From Caulochytrium protostelioides (lineage: Eukaryota > Chytridiomycota > Caulochytriomycetes > Caulochytriales > Caulochytriaceae), in contig ML014141.1 in NCBI GenBank assembly GCA_003615045.1, positions 86,042 to 150,041 on the forward strand: a stretch of 64,000 bases of DNA. Reading direction: 5' to 3'. Made by a program: the position numbers and the translations under genes. Below, piece by piece: positions 49,687-59,708 of this stretch (within the stretch, counting starts at the first letter, position 1; each line of letters begins with the position of its first letter). Under the pieces are notes generated by a model. It did no database searches. It was not told where the DNA came from and saw only the letters and a program-made list of their open reading frames with translations.

Positions 49687-51430
49687 ATGGCCCCGTGGCG
49701 TGCACCAACGCACTTCTGTTTCTTGACTGATGGATGGTGATGTATTGATGTATTTCTATACCATGCGTCTCCGGGAAGGAACAACCCTCAACCCGGATGG
49801 AGTCGGATGGATCATACGGGCCAACGAGTCGGATGCGGGCGTCGTGATGCATGACCCCGCTGCAAGGGCGTTCAACAACAGAAAAGCAAGACCACGCCCG
49901 GACACCTGGTGCGCCAGAGGCGGTGCGATGATCTGGTCAGCTTCGGGTCACCGCCGACGGATCCCATGGCCGGTCGACCCCGCTGCCCCCGCGAAGGAGG
50001 GGACTCGGGCCGCCGCTCTCCCTCGTCGTGGTGGGGCAAGCGGGCCCCACGCGGCCGCGATCGGCAAAACTCCCGCCCAGCCGACTTCACCGCCCTCCCT
50101 GAGGTCGCCATCGCGGTCGCGCTGATCGCCGTCGCGGCTCTCATTGTCGCCGTCATGACGATCACCGCGGCCGGCGCGTCCCTGGCCCAAGGACGAGCCC
50201 GCCCGAGCCACGCGACCACGCTAGCCAGGACGCCGCGCATCGATCCCCAGCCTGCTGCTTGCGCATCGCGCGCTTTGATCGTCACGCGCGCCGATGATCA
50301 CAGGCTGACGCTCATGGGCCACGTCAACTGCAAAGGGGACCCTCGCTCGCAGCGGGATGTCGACGGAACGACGCCGGCTTGCGCGAGGCATCGGCAACTG
50401 GCTGAAAAGGCGGCCCCTCCTTGCCTCGAGTATGGTTGCTGGTCTGCGCACCGCACAGGAACGAGCGGATCGCGACGGCAACGCCCTGGAGGACCACGTC
50501 GCATCGCCGAGCGCTGACCGGTTGCACCCGTGCGCGTCTGAGTCGTTTGCATCATCCGTGAGGTCCGAAAGCGCCGTTCGAAAGGCTGCACTTTGGCGTC
50601 TGCGGGTGGCGCCCGATCGCGGTGGGGAAGCTAAGCGCCCTCCAGCGTCTTGCCCTTGCCGGCCTGCGTGCTGGTCTACGCGACGCGGTGTGCGCATACG
50701 CGATCGTGTTCTGCACCACGGACGGCGTCGGGGGGAACCGAGTGGTGGCCCGGGTCCGCGGCTCCAGAGTCGTGTCCGATGAGCTGATCTCCCTTCTTGC
50801 TTGGCGGTACTCATCCTTCCTCTTCGTCGGCCTCCTCCTGTCGAGCGTGTTCAGGAAGCTTCTCCGGCTGACTGGGTCGCCCCGCTCCTCGACGATCGCG
50901 GCCGTCTCGACGGCGGATATAGCCGGTGCCGGAAAGACCGCCGAGCCCGAAGACCGCAAGCCCTCGGCGCTTCCGCCCTTTTTTTCTCTTTGATTGGCTT
51001 TGGCTTGTGGTGTGATGGGAAGGATCGCCGCCCCGCGCCTCCGCCTTCGCCTCGCGGAGAGCCGCCGGCCCCGCCGTGCGTGCCGCGGCTGGCCGGAGTG
51101 CTGGCATGGGGGGCTGCCTGCGAGCCCACGGGCGAAGCGGCGATCCCGGCGATTGTTTGGTGCCGCCGTTCGCTGCTGTTGCTGCCGCTGCCGCTGCTGC
51201 GGGGACTGTTGGGTTTCACCGTGATGCGCGTTCTCCCTCGCTCGGCCTGGCTCACGCGCACGCGCCCACGCGCTCGCCCTCCCTCACCCGCGCACACGCG
51301 CCGAGCCGACGCGCGCTCACCCGCATGGCCGCCGCCATGGCCGCCGCCGATGACGTGAGCGACGGCCGCGGCGAGCAGGGATTGGTCGGCCGCGCCCAGC
51401 GGTCGCGTCCACGGCCGCCCGCCGTCTCTG

Positions 51431-51546
51431 CCGCCGTCTCTCTCTCTCTTGCTGCTGCTGCCGCTGCTGCTGCCGCCGCCGCCGCCGCCGTCTCTCTCTC
51501 TCTTGCTGCTGCTGCTGCTGCTGCTGCCGCCGCCGCCGCCGCCGTC
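51431..51546. repeat. Duplicated composite repeat (CT)n-(GCT)n-(GCC)n
   Basis: Two consecutive blocks share the order GCCGTCTCTCTCTCTCTT, then GCT triplets, then GCC triplets. In the first block one GCT is GCC, in the second the GCT run is pure (seven units). About 0.95 kb upstream of the Ras start. Confidence 0.85.
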
Positions 51547-51720
51547 TCCGGATGGGCGCCGCGACGGACCGATGGACCGACCGATCCACGGCAACACGTG
51601 GCCGGGCACCGCACGTGTGGCCGCGCCGACGGGCCGCGCCGCTGCCGTCCGTGCCACGGTCCGGCTCTGACACGCCTCCCGGCGCCTCCCGCGGGAAAGC
51701 GGGCGGGAGCCGACGCGGGC

Positions 51721-51759
51721 GGCGGCAGCAGCGGCAGCAGCAGCAGCAGCAGCAGCAGC
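51721..51759. repeat. GGC/AGC trinucleotide repeat
   Basis: GGC and AGC triplets ending in about eight uninterrupted AGC units; intergenic. Confidence 0.85.
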
Positions 51760-52492
51760 GCGGGTCGTCGCTGCGCCGTTCTTTTCCGGCCTTTTCCTGG
51801 CGTCCTGACTGGGTGTTCTTTCCCTTTCCTGCGCAAGCCCCCCTTCCCGCGGCTGCCGATGATCTGCGCCGCTCCACCTGGGCTCTCCACCGATCCTCGC
51901 CACGTCCGCCACCACCCGAACCCGGCTCTCCGCTTCTGCGCTCTGCCTGCTTCCCAGGGCCGTCCCGCGTCCGTGTTCAGCGATCCGCGCTCGCCGTGGA
52001 ACCATACCCGCGTATGACAACGACGCCGGTCGCTTCGCGTGACTGTCGCGCCTCCTGATTGCCGCCGCGATTGCCGTCGCTGCCCTCCGTCACCCGGGCG
52101 ATCTTCGTCCCTGCATCGCGCTTCTCGACCATCTTCGCCTCGCGACGATCGCGCCCCCGGCCTGGTGCTTCCGCCACGCGACGGGCCATTCGTGAGTCGT
52201 CCATCGATATAACGATCTTGTCCGCATCGCCCGACCGTCGCCGCCGCCGTCGCCGCCGCCGCCACCGCCCCTTTCTCGTGAGCGACCCCAAGCCCCCCAC
52301 CTCCCCAGCAGCGCCGCCTCCGATCTCCGGGTGGCCGACGATCACGCTTCTTCTTTTTGGTTCTCGACGGCCGCACGTTCTCCGGATCTCGCGTCGCGCA
52401 TTCCTCTGTTCTCTTCGGACCCGCGTCGCCGTCTTTTTTTTTCTTCTCTTTACCCCCCGTCTCGCTGCGAGGAGCGCCTGTGCGCCGCCACC

Positions 52493-53107
52493 ATGACTCG
52501 GGCCGCTGCCGCCGAGAGCACCGAGCTCCAGGAGCTGGTGGTCGTGGGCTCCGGTGGCGTCGGCAAATCGTGCTTAACGGTGCGTTTCCTCAAAGACGAG
52601 TTTACGAACGACTACGACCCGACCATCGAGGAGAACTACCGCAAGAACATCACCGTCGATGACCAACCGTGCACGGTCAACATCATTGATACCGCGGGCC
52701 AGCACGAGTATGTGGCGCTGCGCGACCAGCACCTGCGCGACGGCAAGGGCTTCCTGCTCGTCTTCGCCCTCAACGATAAAAACACGTTCGAGGAAGTCAA
52801 GCAGCTGCGCGAGGTCATCGTCAAGCTGAAGGACACGCGCCGCGTGCCGTTGCTCGTGGCCGGAAACAAGTGCGATCTGCCCGAGGCACAGCGCGAAGTC
52901 GATACCAAGGCCGTTGCCGCCTACTGCGCGCAGATGAAGATGCCATATCTGGAGACGTCGGCGCGCGACAACACCAACGTCGAGGCGGCCTTCCAGGATC
53001 TCGTGCGCGAGTGCCGCAGGATCCTCGTGTCCTCCAAGGACCCTGCTCGCTCGAAGACCAAGGAGAAGGCGAGCAGCAAGAAGAAGTTTGGCTGTGCCAT
53101 CTTATGA
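52493..53107 (+). CDS. Ras subfamily small GTPase with CAIL prenylation box
   Basis: 204 residues in one exon; the ATG sits in GCCGCCACCATGA. Numbering is nine above H-Ras. P-loop GSGGVGKS at 19-26 (Gly21/Gly22 equal Ras Gly12/Gly13), effector loop YDPTIEENYRK at 41-51, DTAGQHEY at 67-74 with Gln70 equal to Ras Gln61, NKCD and ETSA for guanine recognition. Switch II reads QHEY where most Ras proteins have QEEY. The tail is Lys/Ser-rich (KTKEKASSKKKFG) and ends CAIL; the final Leu predicts geranylgeranylation, and with no extra Cys upstream the Lys cluster would give membrane binding, as in K-Ras4B. It is a switch between GDP and GTP forms at the plasma membrane, likely acting in growth or polarity signalling. 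Ras1-like and Rsr1-like identities cannot be separated by eye. Confidence 0.93.
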   Translation: MTRAAAAESTELQELVVVGSGGVGKSCLTVRFLKDEFTNDYDPTIEENYRKNITVDDQPCTVNIIDTAGQHEYVALRDQHLRDGKGFLLVFALNDKNTFEEVKQLREVIVKLKDTRRVPLLVAGNKCDLPEAQREVDTKAVAAYCAQMKMPYLETSARDNTNVEAAFQDLVRECRRILVSSKDPARSKTKEKASSKKKFGCAIL

Positions 53108-53527
53108 TTCACAGATACAAAAAATTAAAAAAAAAGGAAAATTGCTTCAGAGTATTGAGAAAAAATCGGAAAAACACCCCTCCCTCGAAAAAAAGTACGA
53201 GATTCGAATGTCATGTCATTGTTGTTTCTGTAATCGACGCGCGACACACACACCCGTCTTTCTGTGACGATGGGGCGGGTGGAGAGCGCGGGAAGCTCAT
53301 AGAGAAAGGACGCTGGTTGAGCCCGCCAAGAGCGGTGAGCACGCAGTCGGTTGCCTTTGGTTTGTGTCGCTCTTCCCTCGCTCTCTCTCTCTCACTCTCT
53401 CACACGCATTTTCTGCTCGATTCCACTTTTTTTTCCATTCTTCTTGGTTTGACAGACTGATACTGATCATATTGATGCACGAGCACGAGAGAGCCCATCC
53501 AGGCCAATGGCGGGGAGGAGGAGGCCC
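53108..53527. other. Convergent 3' intergenic region
   Basis: 420 bp between the 3' ends of the Ras gene and the aspartate aminotransferase gene. It begins with an A-rich stretch (53118-53145) and includes a (CT)n tract at about 53382-53402 and T-rich sequence that on the minus strand is A-rich. It probably holds polyadenylation signals for both genes. Confidence 0.6.
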
Positions 53528-55023
53528 TTAGTCGCGGGTCACGGCGGCGATGCCCTCGGCGAGTCGCTTGACGTTGCCGGAGGTGATGCCGGCGATCGAG
53601 ATACGACCGTCGCGGGTGAGGTAGATGGAGAACTCCGACTTGAGGCGGTCGACCTGCTCGGGCGTCAGGCCCGTGTAGCAGAACATGCCGATCTGGTCGG
53701 TGATGTGGTCCCACGACTTGGTGGAGTGGAAGGTGTTGACGAGGTGGTCCTTGAGCTGGGTGCGCATGGCGATGATGCGGTCGGCCATGCCCTTGACTTC
53801 GTCGAGCCACTGCGCGCGGAGCGCGTCGTCGGCGAGGATCGCCGAGACGATGCGCGGGCCGGTAAGCGGCGGGTTGGAGTACATGGGTCGCACGAGGATC
53901 TTGAGCTGCGACTCGACGCGCGTCTTCTCCTCCTTCTCGGCCGCGACCAGGCTGAACAGCCCCACACGCTCGCCGTAGAGACCCATGTTCTTGGCGAACG
54001 ACTGCGCGAGCAGGACCTGGTGGCCCTCCGCGACGAAGTGGCGCAGCGCGAAGGCGTCCTTGACGGTGTCGCCGCTCGCGAAGCCCTGGTACGCCATGTC
54101 GAAGAAGGCCACGTGGCCCTTGTCGCGGACGAGGCGGCTCAGCTCGCGCCACTGTGCCTCGGTCGGGTCGACGCCGGTCGGGTTGTGGGCGCACGCGTGC
54201 AGCAGCACCACCGAGCCGTCGGGGATCTTGGCGAGATCCGCCTTCATGCCCTCGAAGTCCAGGCCGCACGTGGCCTTGTCGTAGTACGCATACGAGCCGG
54301 TCTCGAGGCCGCAGTCGCGGAAGATGGCGCCGTGGTTGCCCCACGTCGGCGTCGGCATCCAGATCTTCTTGTGCTGGTAGAAGCGCTGGAGGAAGGCCCC
54401 GCCGATGCGCAGCGCGCCCGTGCCGGACAGCGACTGGACGGCGGCGACGCGGCCTTCGGCGAGCGGCGCGCTGTCGCTGCCGTACGCGAGCTCGGCCGCC
54501 AGGCGGACGTAGTCGCCGTGGCCCGTGATGCCCAGGTACTCCTTGTCGAGCGCCTGCGCGGTCAGGCGCTGCTCGGCCGTGCGCACCGACGGCAGCACGT
54601 AGGGCTTGCCCTGGTCGTCGCGGTACGCGCCGACGCCGAGGTTCATCTTGAGCGTGTTGGCATCCTTCTTGAAGGCCTCCGTGACGCCCAGGATGGGATC
54701 GGGCGGGCCTATCGGATTTGACGCGACAAAAAAATCATTCAACGGGTGAGACGATCGAAGCATGACGCGGATGTCGACCGCCAGCAGACCACCGGCATGG
54801 TCCGCGTTGGCGATCGCGGCGTCGGCAGCTGGTCTCTCGCGGCGTGGACGGGCTATCGCGCGAGCCACGCCGTCAAGCGAGCCTTACCTTGGGGCACCTT
54901 GGCCCAGATGGACTGGAAGGCGACGGGGTTGCGGAACAGCGCGGCGCGGCGGGCGGGCGCGGCGGCCATGGCGGCCAGCGCCGCGTGGCGGCGGCCAGCC
55001 TGGCGGACCAGGGCGGACAGCAT
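53528..55023 (-). CDS. AAT1: Mitochondrial aspartate aminotransferase, two exons
   Basis: Exon 1 is 55023-54888, the intron 54887-54709 (179 nt, GTAAGG...CGATAG), exon 2 54708-53528; 438 residues. Exon 1 encodes a mitochondrial presequence rich in Arg/Ala without acidic residues ([20 protein letters not shown], then ARRAALF) plus [10 protein letters not shown]; the Gly codon G|GC is split, and exon 2 continues [15 protein letters not shown] as in vertebrate GOT2. Other landmarks: [70 protein letters not shown], and [14 protein letters not shown] with the pyridoxal phosphate Lys285, then RPMYSNPPL. It interconverts aspartate and 2-oxoglutarate with oxaloacetate and glutamate in the matrix, for the malate-aspartate shuttle. 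The open frame past the splice site ([10 protein letters not shown]) is intron read-through. A (CACGT)7 repeat lies just upstream. Confidence 0.95.
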
Positions 55024-55130
55024 CGCGAGAAGAGACGAGCGGCGGGACTCGAGTGGCGGCAACGACGGAAGCGGATTCAAGCACCAGCCAGGGGGAAAGC
55101 AGACAGTCAAGCGAAGGAAGGGTCCTGCGT

Positions 55131-55165
55131 CACGTCACGTCACGTCACGTCATGTCACGTCACGT
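55131..55165. repeat. Seven CACGT units upstream of AAT1
   Basis: Seven five-base units, the fifth CATGT and the rest CACGT, 108-142 bp upstream of the AAT1 ATG. On the gene's strand this reads as repeated TGACG/TGACGTGA, which resembles ATF/CREB-type sites, and could be a promoter array. Confidence 0.85.
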
Positions 55166-55494
55166 CTGGAGCAATCGCGCGGTGCCGGATCAATGTCAAT
55201 GCATAGGCGCACCTACCCACCGACGGATCTGATCGCGCGCGATCCACGATGGCCGGATGAACGGACCCCGCGGGCGCTGACCTCGCGTCGGCAAGGAGAC
55301 GGCGCCTCGCATCGGGCAGCGCCACCGGCTCCTCATGAATCCATCTCCGGCCGGCCGCGTCGCCCTGCGGCACGTCTGCGGGGACCGCGGGCGATCGGGC
55401 CGCGTTGCCTGGCGCGCGCCGCCCGCGCGACGGACGCGCCGACGCCCCCGGAGCATGCCGGTCCTCGCGCGCGCCGCGTCCCGCGGACCGAGCC

Positions 55495-55523
55495 GACGGA
55501 CGGACGGACGGACGGACGGACGG
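55495..55523. repeat. GACG tetranucleotide repeat
   Basis: About seven GACG units in a row; intergenic. Confidence 0.85.
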
Positions 55524-55826
55524 CGGGTCCCCGGCACGGCCGCCCAGTCACCGGACGCGCCGCTCACCGGCCGCCCGCATGCCTCACGCGTCGCTGGCCT
55601 CGGCTCCCGACGGCGGGCCTCCGGCCTCCGCCCGCCGACGGCCTCCAAGCCGCTTCCGGCCCGTGGGCAAAGACGCAGCCAACGGGCCCCGCGCGCCGCC
55701 ACGACCGCGGGACCAGGCCGCCGCGCCGCGCCGCGCCGCGCCGGGCACGAGGTTCCCACCGGAAGCGATCGGCGGCGAGGGCGGCAAGGGTCCCGCCACG
55801 TGGTCAACGCGCTCCACGTGGTCGAC

Positions 55827-55850
55827 GTATCAGTATCAGTATCAGTATCA
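55827..55850. repeat. GTATCA hexanucleotide repeat x4
   Basis: Four exact GTATCA units; intergenic. Confidence 0.85.
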
Positions 55851-56784
55851 CGGTGGCACGGCGAGTCCAGAGCGTCGTGGATGAACACGCCCGGACACCC
55901 ACAGGCCGCGTCGGGGAACCGGCACGACGCAGGAGACCCGGTTCTGTCGCTGCTTCGGCATCCAACGAGTCCACGTTGGACGGCAGGTCGCACAGCCGCC
56001 GGCGGCAGGTCGAGCTTGGATGGCGCTTCGCATGCTTGCGGTCTGTCCGAGGCACACGAGGGGCGCCGACCTGCAGGAGAGGCGTGCCGTAGCGTCCGCC
56101 AAATTCGCTGCAATTGGGGTGCCATGCTGCGTGCTCGATCCTCCTTTTGCCCTCGGATCAGCCAGGGGGGTTTGGCCGTCGGAAAATCTTCAGGCAGCAT
56201 CGGGTCGAGGGCGCCGCAGGACCCCGCTCCGCATGGCTTCCTTCTGGAGCCGCGGGGTCGCCGCGGACCGCCCCAGCGACCATGAGAACCCGGTTCATCA
56301 ACCCCATGTGAATGGCGGGAGCCGCGTCCCGTCGGATGCCGATCGGTATCGGTACGCGCACGTGGCCGCATCGACTCCGATGATCGCGGGTATCCGCTCG
56401 TCCTTCCCGCGAACATCGCTGCGCTGTCGCTGCGCTGTCGCTCACTCTGATTCGCGTGGTGGCGCGCGCGCGGCCATCCATCCGCCGGCTTGCCTGCCTT
56501 CGTCCCGGCAGATGGACCCCTGCGGCCGCGCGGCCGTGCGCCACACCCGCCTCTCGACGCATCGACGCTCCGCCTTTCCGGTTCGGCGTCCGTTTCGGAA
56601 TTCCGACCCTAAGGCCGCGCAGCCCCTCGGGCCCCCGTCCCTCGGCCTCGGCCCGGGTCTCCCGGCGCCACGCGCGAAACCTCTGATCAGCCGGCGGCGG
56701 CACCGGCACCGGCACGGCTTCCCGGTCGACCGGCATCTTGGGGCGCCCGCCTTCTCGTCCGCGCGCGGGACTCTGACCGTCGCG

Positions 56785-56945
56785 GCCGCTGCTGCTGCTG
56801 CTGCCCGCGGCGCCGCCGCCGCCGCCGCCGCCGCTGCCGCCGCTGCCGCCGCTGCCGCCGCCGCGTGGAGCGGCATCGCTGCTGCGCCCGCCCTCCCCGC
56901 CGCCGCCGCACTGCCACGGGCACCCCTGTTCCGCCGGTCGCCGCC

Positions 56946-56976
<31 letters not shown>

Positions 56977-56978
56977 CC
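56785..56978. repeat. GCT and GCC trinucleotide tracts before the arrestin gene
   Basis: A GCT run, then GCC units with interspersed GCT (to about 56864), then a second CCG run at 56941-56978. They lie 75-270 bp upstream of the assigned ATG, presumably in leader or promoter sequence; the same frame remains open through them. Confidence 0.75.
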
Positions 56979-57053
56979 ATCCGAGGCCGATCCCACGGCG
57001 ACCGTCGCGTGCTCGACCGGCCCGACCCCCACGCCGCGATCCGTTTCCCGGCC

Positions 57054-59708
57054 ATGAGTGGCGCCTCGCCGGCGGCGGCTACGGCGGCGCCCGCTCCGAT
57101 CGTCACGCCGCCGCCGCCGCCGATGCTGCCGCGGTGGCTGCGCCGCTCGGCCCTGCGCTTCCGCCGTCCGTGGCGGCCGGACGTCCATCTCACCTGCACG
57201 CTCGCGACCCCCGTCGTCGATCTGCCGCCCGACGATGCCATGATCACCGGCATGACGGCCCACCACGGCGACGCGGGGCTTCCGCCCGAGCTCGAGCGCT
57301 GGATCGATCCGCCCCCGACGGCCGTCGCAGGCGAGGTCGCCGTGACGATTCCCCCACGGCGGCCGCGATCCCGGGAGGCGCCGCATCGCCCGCATCTGCC
57401 GGCCGGTGGGCAGGATCGCCGCGGCGGCAGCATCGCCGAAACGGACGCCGGTGATGCTGCGGACGCCGATGATGCTGCTGCAGATGCCGGCAGCGCGACG
57501 CCGCCCACGATCACGGATGCAGGGACCCTGATGGATGGCCTGCACGCCGTGCCCGACGCTGATGCCGACGTCGATGCCGAGAGGGTCGATGAGGCGGACC
57601 GCATCACCGCCGTCGTCGTCCGGCTGGTCGGCGTCGAACGCGGCCACCACCCGCAGAACCGGCGGGTGCACCGGACGCTGCTCCACGTCGAGGAGACTGT
57701 GTGGGAGAGCCATCCCGACGACGCCGCCCGCATGGTCGGGCCGGCCGGCGGCCCGCGCGTGCTGCAGCCGGGACGCACGCACGTGCTGCCGTTCCTCCTC
57801 CTGCTCCCGTCGCATCCGCCCATGCGGCAGGTCTACGATCTGCCCATCTCCCTCACCTGTCGCTACGCCCAGGTGAGCTACCGCGTCGTCGTCGACGTCC
57901 GCGTCGGCCGCGCCGTCGTCGCGCAGACCCGGGTGCCCGTCACCCTGCGGCGGCCCTATCCGCTGCTCGCGCCCGAGCCGCTGCCGCCCCTGCGCCGGGG
58001 GCTGCCCCAGCCCGTGCCGACCCTCGGGCCCGCCGGACGGCCGCGGCAGACCGGCCACCGACTCAGCTTCGAGACGGCCGCCGAGCTGGGCGAGCGGGTC
58101 GCCGCCCACGCTGACGCCGCGCTCCTCGACCGGCCCGACCTCGCCGCGCGATTGGCACGTCCGTTCGGTCCCGCCGCGCCACGCCCGGCCACGCCCGCCA
58201 CCCCGCCCGCGTCGCCGTCGCAGGTCCTGAGGCGCCTGACCGCCGGCCTCGGCACGTGGCGTTGGGACTGGCGGCGCGCCGGCCGCCGCCCTGCGAGTAC
58301 ACCCCTGTCGCCGGCCTCGACGCTCGACGGATCCGACGCCCACACGCCCTCCTCTTCCCAGCGCCGATCACCCTCGCCGCCGCCCTCCCCGCCGCCGCCA
58401 TGGCGGTCGGCCTCCCCGCCGCCACGGGCACCGTTGGCGTCGGCGCTGTCGCTGCCGCCGTCGCCACGCCCGCCATCCCCGTCCCCGTCGGTCGCGCACG
58501 ACACTCCGTTCGATACCGAATGGACCCCCGCCACGGCGGCGGCATCGACCGTCGGCCCGCCGGACTCCGACGGGACCGAGTGTGGCGGATCCGGCTCGCT
58601 GCACACGCGGCCCTCGTTCTCAGTGCCGTCGTGGCCGCCCTCGCGGACCTCCCAGAGCTCGTCCCCATCGACATGGGCCGTGTCGGCCTCGGCTTCCGCG
58701 TCGGCGTCGGCGTCGGCGTCGGTGTCGTGCCCGTCGTCCCCATCGGCCTCTCGCCCGTGGGTGCATCCTCTCACGGCGTCGCTGGTCGCGGCTTCGCCCG
58801 TCACGGGAAACACGGACCGCGGGACGGACGCCGCCGGCGCCACCCGCGCCGCCGCGGGCGAATCGATCCCATCGCTCCTGACCCCCGTCTTGACCATGGG
58901 CACGCGCCGCATCGTGTCCTACGCGGGCCCAACGCTCTGCGACGCGTTCACGTACACCGTCTGGGTGCCGGAGCCGGTGCTGCGGTCCGAGCGCGAGGTC
59001 CGTGTCGTCGTCGAGCTACGCCCGCGCGCGGCCGTGGGCGCCGGCGCCCCAGAGACGGTCACGGCGCGCGTCTGGGAGCGCCGCGGCTTCCGCTTCAAAG
59101 TCGGCACGCGGGCCGGCCCCCCGGCGTGCTCGCTCTGGTCCCGCTCCGTCTTTGAAACCCACCCGGTCGGCCCCGAAATCGCATACCGTCTTCCCGGCTC
59201 CCGCAGCGGGCCCGTCGCTCGCGGGAGCGACGCGGTGGCCGAGACAATGACTTTTTTCTTGCTCGTGCCGCTCGGGCCTCCCAACGACCTGATCCCCGAT
59301 GTCATGACGCCCTATCTCCACGTTGTCCACGGCCTGCGGCTGAGCTGGCGCTACCGCCCGGCGCTTCACGGAAGCCGCGCCAGCGATGGTCGGGGCGACG
59401 GCGAGGCGTACCAGACGCCACACGGGTCAGACCATGCCGTCGTCGCACGAGGCGACGCGCCCGGTCCCGCCCCAAGGCCGAGCGGGGGGTCGACCGCGGG
59501 TCGGCGCGACGCATCACCCTCGAAATCACGGCGCCGCGCGAACAATGACCTTCGGACGTGCCGTGTAGAAGTGCCGTTCGTCGTTCACGACGGCCGGATG
59601 CTCCCGTCCGACCTGGCCGACCACGACGCGCCGTCCCCCTCCGCACCGCATCGGGCACCATCGTCCGCGCGTCAGTCGGTGGCAGCGACGCCTCATCTTG
59701 CGGCATGA
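57054..59708 (+). CDS. Arrestin-domain protein (alpha-arrestin-like) with large linker
   Basis: 884 residues from ATG 57054, the first ATG of the frame (it is open from a GTG at 56865 through a GCC-rich stretch). The N-terminal arrestin fold covers about 90-302: VHLTCTLATPVVDLPP, ITAVVVRLVGVERGH, LLHVEETVWESH, LQPGRTHVLPFLLLLPSHPP, YDLPISLTCRYAQVSYRVVV. The C-terminal arrestin half is at about 615-766: TPVLTMGTRRIVSYAGPTLC, SEREVRVVVELRPR, MTFFLLVPLGPPNDL and VVHGLRLSWRYR. Between them is a linker of about 300 residues, rich in Ser/Pro/Ala, and the tail is Ser/Pro-rich too. Fungal alpha-arrestins recruit Nedd4-type ubiquitin ligases to transporters and need PPxY motifs; I see no clear PPxY in the visible sequence, so partner choice is uncertain. 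The two-part fold is identified by pattern and length only. Confidence 0.72.
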   Translation: MSGASPAAATAAPAPIVTPPPPPMLPRWLRRSALRFRRPWRPDVHLTCTLATPVVDLPPDDAMITGMTAHHGDAGLPPELERWIDPPPTAVAGEVAVTIPPRRPRSREAPHRPHLPAGGQDRRGGSIAETDAGDAADADDAAADAGSATPPTITDAGTLMDGLHAVPDADADVDAERVDEADRITAVVVRLVGVERGHHPQNRRVHRTLLHVEETVWESHPDDAARMVGPAGGPRVLQPGRTHVLPFLLLLPSHPPMRQVYDLPISLTCRYAQVSYRVVVDVRVGRAVVAQTRVPVTLRRPYPLLAPEPLPPLRRGLPQPVPTLGPAGRPRQTGHRLSFETAAELGERVAAHADAALLDRPDLAARLARPFGPAAPRPATPATPPASPSQVLRRLTAGLGTWRWDWRRAGRRPASTPLSPASTLDGSDAHTPSSSQRRSPSPPPSPPPPWRSASPPPRAPLASALSLPPSPRPPSPSPSVAHDTPFDTEWTPATAAASTVGPPDSDGTECGGSGSLHTRPSFSVPSWPPSRTSQSSSPSTWAVSASASASASASASVSCPSSPSASRPWVHPLTASLVAASPVTGNTDRGTDAAGATRAAAGESIPSLLTPVLTMGTRRIVSYAGPTLCDAFTYTVWVPEPVLRSEREVRVVVELRPRAAVGAGAPETVTARVWERRGFRFKVGTRAGPPACSLWSRSVFETHPVGPEIAYRLPGSRSGPVARGSDAVAETMTFFLLVPLGPPNDLIPDVMTPYLHVVHGLRLSWRYRPALHGSRASDGRGDGEAYQTPHGSDHAVVARGDAPGPAPRPSGGSTAGRRDASPSKSRRRANNDLRTCRVEVPFVVHDGRMLPSDLADHDAPSPSAPHRAPSSARQSVAATPHLAA

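Larger units (their letters stand above)
49687..52492. other. Intergenic region upstream of the Ras gene
   Basis: About 2.8 kb. It contains two composite CT/CTG/CCG repeats (51431-51546) and an AGC repeat (51721-51759), then a C/T-rich leader before the Ras ATG with GCCGCCACC at the start. A 123-codon plus-strand stretch at 50622-50993 looks protein-like (LISLLAWRYSSFLFVGLLLS) but has no ATG at its start. No gene called. Confidence 0.5.
55024..57053. other. Divergent intergenic region, AAT1 to arrestin gene
   Basis: About 2.0 kb with several short tandem repeats: (CACGT)7 near AAT1, (GACG) units at 55495-55523, AGTATC units at 55827-55850 and CTG/GCC tracts at 56785-56978 just before the arrestin gene. 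Frames of 300-400 codons on both strands are Arg/Pro/Ala-rich with no domains. No gene called. Confidence 0.5.

Noticed and set aside
48148-49713. Minus-strand frame of 521 codons opposite the M28 peptidase
   Set aside because: Shadow of the peptidase coding strand; Val/Ala/Asp-rich composition typical of an antisense frame.
54709-54768. Alternative start [10 protein letters not shown] for the aminotransferase
   Set aside because: It is read-through into the intron; the exon 1 splice rebuilds a Gly codon and the conserved GPPDPILG segment exactly.
56442-58343. Minus-strand frame of 633 codons opposite the arrestin gene
   Set aside because: Gly/Arg/Ala-rich with repeats from the GCC tracts, no domain, and its complement encodes recognisable arrestin segments.
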